Source: an uncultured Bacillota bacterium (lineage in GTDB: Bacteria; Bacillota; Dehalobacteriia; UBA4068). From it: DNA of 25,173 nucleotides. This document shows positions 22,419 through 25,173 of the stretch, one piece after another (position 1 is the stretch's first letter; every line of letters begins with the position of its first letter). The DNA lies in the NCBI GenBank assembly GCA_934427095.1, contig CAKRYM010000004.1, forward strand, positions 1-25,173, written 5' to 3'. The translations under genes were made by a program, and so were the position numbers. Below the pieces are notes generated by a model, which saw only the letters and a program-made list of their open reading frames with translations, had not been told where the DNA came from and made no database searches.

Positions 22419-22874
22419 CTAGCTCCATACAATGTGGATTTCTTTTTTCTGTGCATAACGTAAGGTAGCTATTGTACCGCCCGTCTTTCGCCCGTCATAA
22501 ACAGCGATAATACGTTGAGATTGATCTACCATATAGCGATTACGATACATATAACATCCCTTGAAATAGTGATCAGAATGAATTTTTACGGTATCACAAC
22601 ACGCAATCAACGACTGAAACTTTTGATCTAATGTCCGCATTCTGCCAGGATAGGGAATTGCCGCTTCCAAAGTAATGGGGTAGAATTTTTTCATTTTGAC
22701 AATAATATCCGCGAAAAGTAAGTCAGCCCCTAGGGCAAATCCACTAATGAAATGGGTGTATCCATCGCGGATCGCCAGTAAAACTTCTTGCTTGAGCTTT
22801 TGGGTTATCGTACTTATTTCCCCTAAAGGTATGCTACGATGTCCTGTTACGCAGCAGGTTTTGATTTCTACCAT
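22419..22874 (-). CDS. SLOG/DUF1273 (YpsA-like) family protein
   Basis: This 151-residue cytoplasmic protein has a Rossmann-like fold of the SLOG superfamily. It shows CCVTGHRSIP at the start, ISGFALGADLLFADI (about 43-57) as the glycine-rich ligand loop, AAIPYPGR, and a late MVDQSQRIIAVYDGRKTGGT segment with a conserved aspartate. DUF1273/SLOG proteins are thought to bind nucleotide-derived ligands; YpsA in B. subtilis has been linked to cell division, but most members are of unknown role and are often on mobile elements. Here it is next to the dcw cluster on the opposite strand and divergent from a small DNA-binding protein. AGGGAGG precedes the start. Four cysteines near CC pairs are notable. 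Function remains unknown. Confidence 0.82.
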   Translation of the reverse strand: MVEIKTCCVTGHRSIPLGEISTITQKLKQEVLLAIRDGYTHFISGFALGADLLFADIIVKMKKFYPITLEAAIPYPGRMRTLDQKFQSLIACCDTVKIHSDHYFKGCYMYRNRYMVDQSQRIIAVYDGRKTGGTIATLRYAQKKEIHIVWS

Positions 22875-22900
22875 ATAAATCCTCCCTAAATGTTGAAGTT

Positions 22901-22938
22901 ATTATAACTCCATAATGACGCTATTCCCGTATTATAAC
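22901..22938. repeat. Pair of ATTATAAC direct repeats 30 bases apart
   Basis: ATTATAAC occurs at 22901-22908 and 22931-22938, exactly 30 bases apart, in the gap between the divergent SLOG and ribbon-helix-helix genes. Each also reads TATAAT on the - strand, so they may be -10 elements for the SLOG gene or operator sites. No good -35 was found for either, so the role is open. Confidence 0.3.
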
Positions 22939-22991
22939 AGGTTATCCGTCTAAAATAAAGTCATAATAGCTTTATTGGAGGCATTGAGTTG

Positions 22992-23174
22992 ATGAACCAA
23001 AACAAAGAAAAACATTTTGGCCTGCGGATCGACGGGGAACTTTTAGCAAAATTTCGCTATGTTTGTGGCTATGAAGGACGTTCCGCTAATAGCCAAATCA
23101 TTCAATTGATTCGCAAATGCATTGCAGACTATGAAAAAGAGCATGGCAAAATCAATTTAGACGAAATAAAATGA
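22992..23174 (+). CDS. Small ribbon-helix-helix (Arc-like) DNA-binding protein
   Basis: This 60-residue protein has a short N-terminal strand (KHFGLRIDGEL) followed by two helices (LLAKFRYVCGYEGRSA, and NSQIIQLIRKCIADYEKEH), with the typical G-x-S-xN-turn pattern of the Arc/MetJ ribbon-helix-helix fold. Such proteins dimerise and bind DNA operators through the strand; many are antitoxins or plasmid or ICE regulators. No toxin gene is adjacent. It may control itself and the divergent SLOG gene. GGAGG lies at 22977-22981; ATG at 22992 (10 bases away) is chosen, with TTG at 22989 as an alternative. It is a single-gene unit with a terminator downstream. Confidence 0.75.
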   Translation: MNQNKEKHFGLRIDGELLAKFRYVCGYEGRSANSQIIQLIRKCIADYEKEHGKINLDEIK

Positions 23175-23269
23175 GCAAAAACATATCCGGTACATTTGTA
23201 TCGGATTATAATTATTTGTTCGTGATGTATGTAGCCATTGTTCGTGTAAGAACATTCCAAGGAAAAATA

Positions 23270-23305
23270 AAAGGGATGCCTAACATTTAGGCATCTCTTT
23301 TTCAT
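23270..23305. terminator. Bidirectional hairpin terminator
   Basis: AAAGGGATGCCTAA (23270-23283) pairs with TTAGGCATCTCTTT (23287-23300) with one G-T pair and a 3-base loop. T-runs exist on both strands. It ends the ribbon-helix-helix gene (+) and the acyl-CoA synthetase operon (-). Confidence 0.85.
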
Positions 23306-23321
23306 TAACGTATGTTTTGGC

Positions 23322-24953
23322 TTAACGCTGGCGTAGCATATTCTTTTGAATTTTGCCGCTGATAGTTTTTGGCAATTCAGGGGAGAATTCGATATAGCGT
23401 ACCCATTTATATTCTGCTAGACGGCTGTTGCAGTACTCTCTCAATTCTTTTTGCAGGTCTAAGCTGGGCTTATAACCAGAGGAAGGCACAACAAAGGCTT
23501 TTACTGCCTGGCCGCGCAGATTGTCTTCCACCCCGACCACAGAGCATTCTAAGACTGCTTCGTGCTCATTGAGGATATCTTCAATCTCATAGGGTCCAAT
23601 GCGATAGCCGCCGGATTTGATCACATCGTCGATACGGCAATGATACCAATAGTACCCAGCTTCATCTCGCCAAGCAATGTCCCCGGTATGATAAATCCCA
23701 TCCCGCCATACATGATGATATAGCGCATCATCTTTGTAATAAGAGGTGAAGATACCGTATTGTCTGCCGTTTTCAGGCGGTAGGACAACGATTTCTCCCA
23801 ATTCACCGTCTTGGGCAAAAGTACCATCGCTTTTCAAAAGCTCAACATGATACAGGGGAGAGGGCTTACCCAAAGAGCCGGGACGCGAAGGAGATCCTTT
23901 AAAATTGGCCAAAATCAGGGTGGATTCCGTCTGACCAAACCCTTCCATTAATTCCAGTCCGGTTTTTTCCTGGAAACGATGGAAAACTTCTGGACTCAAA
24001 GCTTCTCCTGCCGTGCTGGCATGGCGCAGACTGGGCATATCATTCATCCCTTTTTTGACCAGATAACGGTATACCGTGGGCGGTGCGCAGAAGCTAGTTA
24101 CGCCAAAACGATTGATTACAGAGGTAAGCTGTTTGGGATCAAAATTATCGAAATCATAGACCATAACCGCACAGCCACACAGCCATTGTCCGTACATTTT
24201 TCCCCAGGCTGCTTTGGCCCAACCGGTTTCTGCTACAGTAAAATGCAGACCGCCTTCTTCAACCTGCTGCCAATAGCGAGCGGTAATAATATGCGCCAGG
24301 GGATAAGTATGGTCGTGAATAACGGCCTTGGGATAACCGGTTGTACCGGAAGTGAAATACATCAAAATTGGTTCCTGGGCTGATGTTTCCCGACGGGTGA
24401 GGGTTTCCGGCGCAATGGCCATTTCTGTTGTCAGATCAATAAATCCTTGGGCAGGGGAGCCATTGGTCATCAGCAGAGGTTTAACGGTAGATTCTTCTTT
24501 GGCTTGAGCGAATTTATTCCGAAGTTCTGCGTCATCTACACAGACAGCGGCTTTGATTTGGCCATATTCAAACCGATAGCGGAAATCATCGACTGTCAGC
24601 ATATGTGTGACAGGTACAGCCACAGCGCCAATTTTATGCAGGGCGGGCAGGAAATACCAATATTGGGGCTGACGCTTTAAAGCTAGCATGACCCGGTCGC
24701 CTTTGCCGATCCCTGCTTTGAGAAAGGCATTGGCTGCTTGATTGCTGAGGCGACTAATATCCTGGAAGCTAAAGATTTTGGTGTTGCCTTCCATGTCGCA
24801 CCAGACCACAGCACGCTGTTCTGGCGTTTCCGCTGCAATAGCGTCCACCACATCATAGCCGAAATTAAAATTGTCGGGGTAGTTCAGGGTGAAATCCGTT
24901 AACTGTCCGCTACTGTTTACTTTTTCTTGGCAAAAACGCTGATAAATGCTCAT
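23322..24953 (-). CDS. AMP-forming acyl-CoA synthetase
   Basis: This 543-residue enzyme of the ANL adenylate-forming family activates a carboxylic acid as acyl-AMP and transfers it to coenzyme A. The P-loop-like motif YFTSGTTGYPK lies near residue 200-210, followed by an ETGWAKAAWGK segment, a GFGQTES motif (about 340), YHTGDIAW and the hinge region DDVIKSGGYRIGPYEIE. The C-terminal lysine loop PKTISGKIQK contains the catalytic lysine. The pattern resembles medium-chain acyl-CoA synthetases (ACSM type) more than acetyl-CoA synthetase, but the substrate cannot be fixed by eye. It lies 9 bases after a hotdog thioesterase gene, so acyl-CoA making and breaking enzymes are in one operon. The start has AGGGAGG upstream. 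Confidence 0.93.
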   Translation of the reverse strand: MSIYQRFCQEKVNSSGQLTDFTLNYPDNFNFGYDVVDAIAAETPEQRAVVWCDMEGNTKIFSFQDISRLSNQAANAFLKAGIGKGDRVMLALKRQPQYWYFLPALHKIGAVAVPVTHMLTVDDFRYRFEYGQIKAAVCVDDAELRNKFAQAKEESTVKPLLMTNGSPAQGFIDLTTEMAIAPETLTRRETSAQEPILMYFTSGTTGYPKAVIHDHTYPLAHIITARYWQQVEEGGLHFTVAETGWAKAAWGKMYGQWLCGCAVMVYDFDNFDPKQLTSVINRFGVTSFCAPPTVYRYLVKKGMNDMPSLRHASTAGEALSPEVFHRFQEKTGLELMEGFGQTESTLILANFKGSPSRPGSLGKPSPLYHVELLKSDGTFAQDGELGEIVVLPPENGRQYGIFTSYYKDDALYHHVWRDGIYHTGDIAWRDEAGYYWYHCRIDDVIKSGGYRIGPYEIEDILNEHEAVLECSVVGVEDNLRGQAVKAFVVPSSGYKPSLDLQKELREYCNSRLAEYKWVRYIEFSPELPKTISGKIQKNMLRQR

Positions 24954-24962
24954 AGACCCTCC

Positions 24963-25173
24963 CTATTTATTTTCCTCCGCCATCAAACGTTCATATTGCA
25001 TGCAATATTCCGGCATGCGGCGCTTTAGATTCAATGGTTGCCTGGTTTGATTATCCAAGAAGCAATGCTCGCTACGCCCGGTTGCCAGTAAAACACCATG
25101 TTCATTGGTAATCTGATATGTGTAAGATGCTCTAACTCCGTTAAAGCTCTCGGGTTTTACAACGATATATATG
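24963..25173 (-). CDS. Hotdog-fold acyl-CoA thioesterase, C-terminal fragment
   Basis: This is the last 69 codons of a gene that runs off the right edge; the stop is TAG at 24965-24963. The visible peptide contains SFNGVRASYTYQITNEHG, then VLLATGRSEHCFLDNQTRQP and LNLKRRMPEY, the final strand and helix pattern of 4-hydroxybenzoyl-CoA thioesterase/YbgC-like proteins. These hydrolyse acyl-CoA to free acid and CoA. The N-terminal half with the catalytic Asp is outside the window, so substrate and activity cannot be judged. The downstream acyl-CoA synthetase gene begins 9 bases later, so the two are cotranscribed. Confidence 0.78.
   Translation of the reverse strand, partial: IYIVVKPESFNGVRASYTYQITNEHGVLLATGRSEHCFLDNQTRQPLNLKRRMPEYCMQYERLMAEENK

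Overview
The window is bacterial chromosome, almost fully coding, from an anaerobic-looking member of the Bacillota (Firmicutes). This rests on the gene order of the division and cell-wall (dcw) cluster, strong AGGAGG-type ribosome binding sites, PASTA domains on the division penicillin-binding protein, and a YlbF-family protein, a PerR-type regulator and RsgI-like anti-sigma features. The MurE protein carries the DNPR motif of meso-diaminopimelate-adding enzymes, so the wall is probably of the mDAP type. I cannot decide between Clostridia and Negativicutes from the sequence alone. No tRNA, rRNA, CRISPR array, insertion sequence or phage gene was seen.

Left block (1-3631, + strand): the 3' end of a peptidase T gene, a 57-residue single-helix protein, a sodium:solute symporter, an iron-sulfur-type flavoprotein and a DUF1177 protein. 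They are closely spaced and look like one operon for uptake and use of peptides or amino acids. It meets the next operon tail to tail, with the stop codons overlapping.

Regulatory block (3625-5278, - strand): a secreted cysteine-rich protein with EF-hand-like loops, an ECF sigma factor and a membrane anti-sigma factor of RsgI type. An ECF-type promoter precedes the set, which suggests autoregulation. This is the best candidate for an uncharacterised signalling system in the window.

Mixed block (5394-9545): a DUF1858 redox-disulfide protein, a LysM protein, a YlbF-family protein paired with a PerR-type regulator, a membrane-anchored acidic tyrosine-rich repeat protein, and a COG2426 membrane protein. 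Most of these units are separated by clear hairpin terminators.

dcw cluster (9607-22410, + strand): mraZ, rsmH, ftsL, PASTA-PBP, murE, mraY, murD, ftsW/spoVE, then a hairpin and a new promoter, then murG, murC, murB. MraZ-box-like repeats lie just before mraZ. Together these genes make lipid II from UDP-MurNAc and feed it to septal wall synthesis. murF is missing from its usual place between murE and mraY, and ftsQ, ftsA and ftsZ do not follow murB.

Right block (22419-25173): a SLOG/DUF1273-type protein divergent from a small ribbon-helix-helix protein, then an operon on the - strand with a hotdog thioesterase (cut by the window edge) and an AMP-forming acyl-CoA synthetase.
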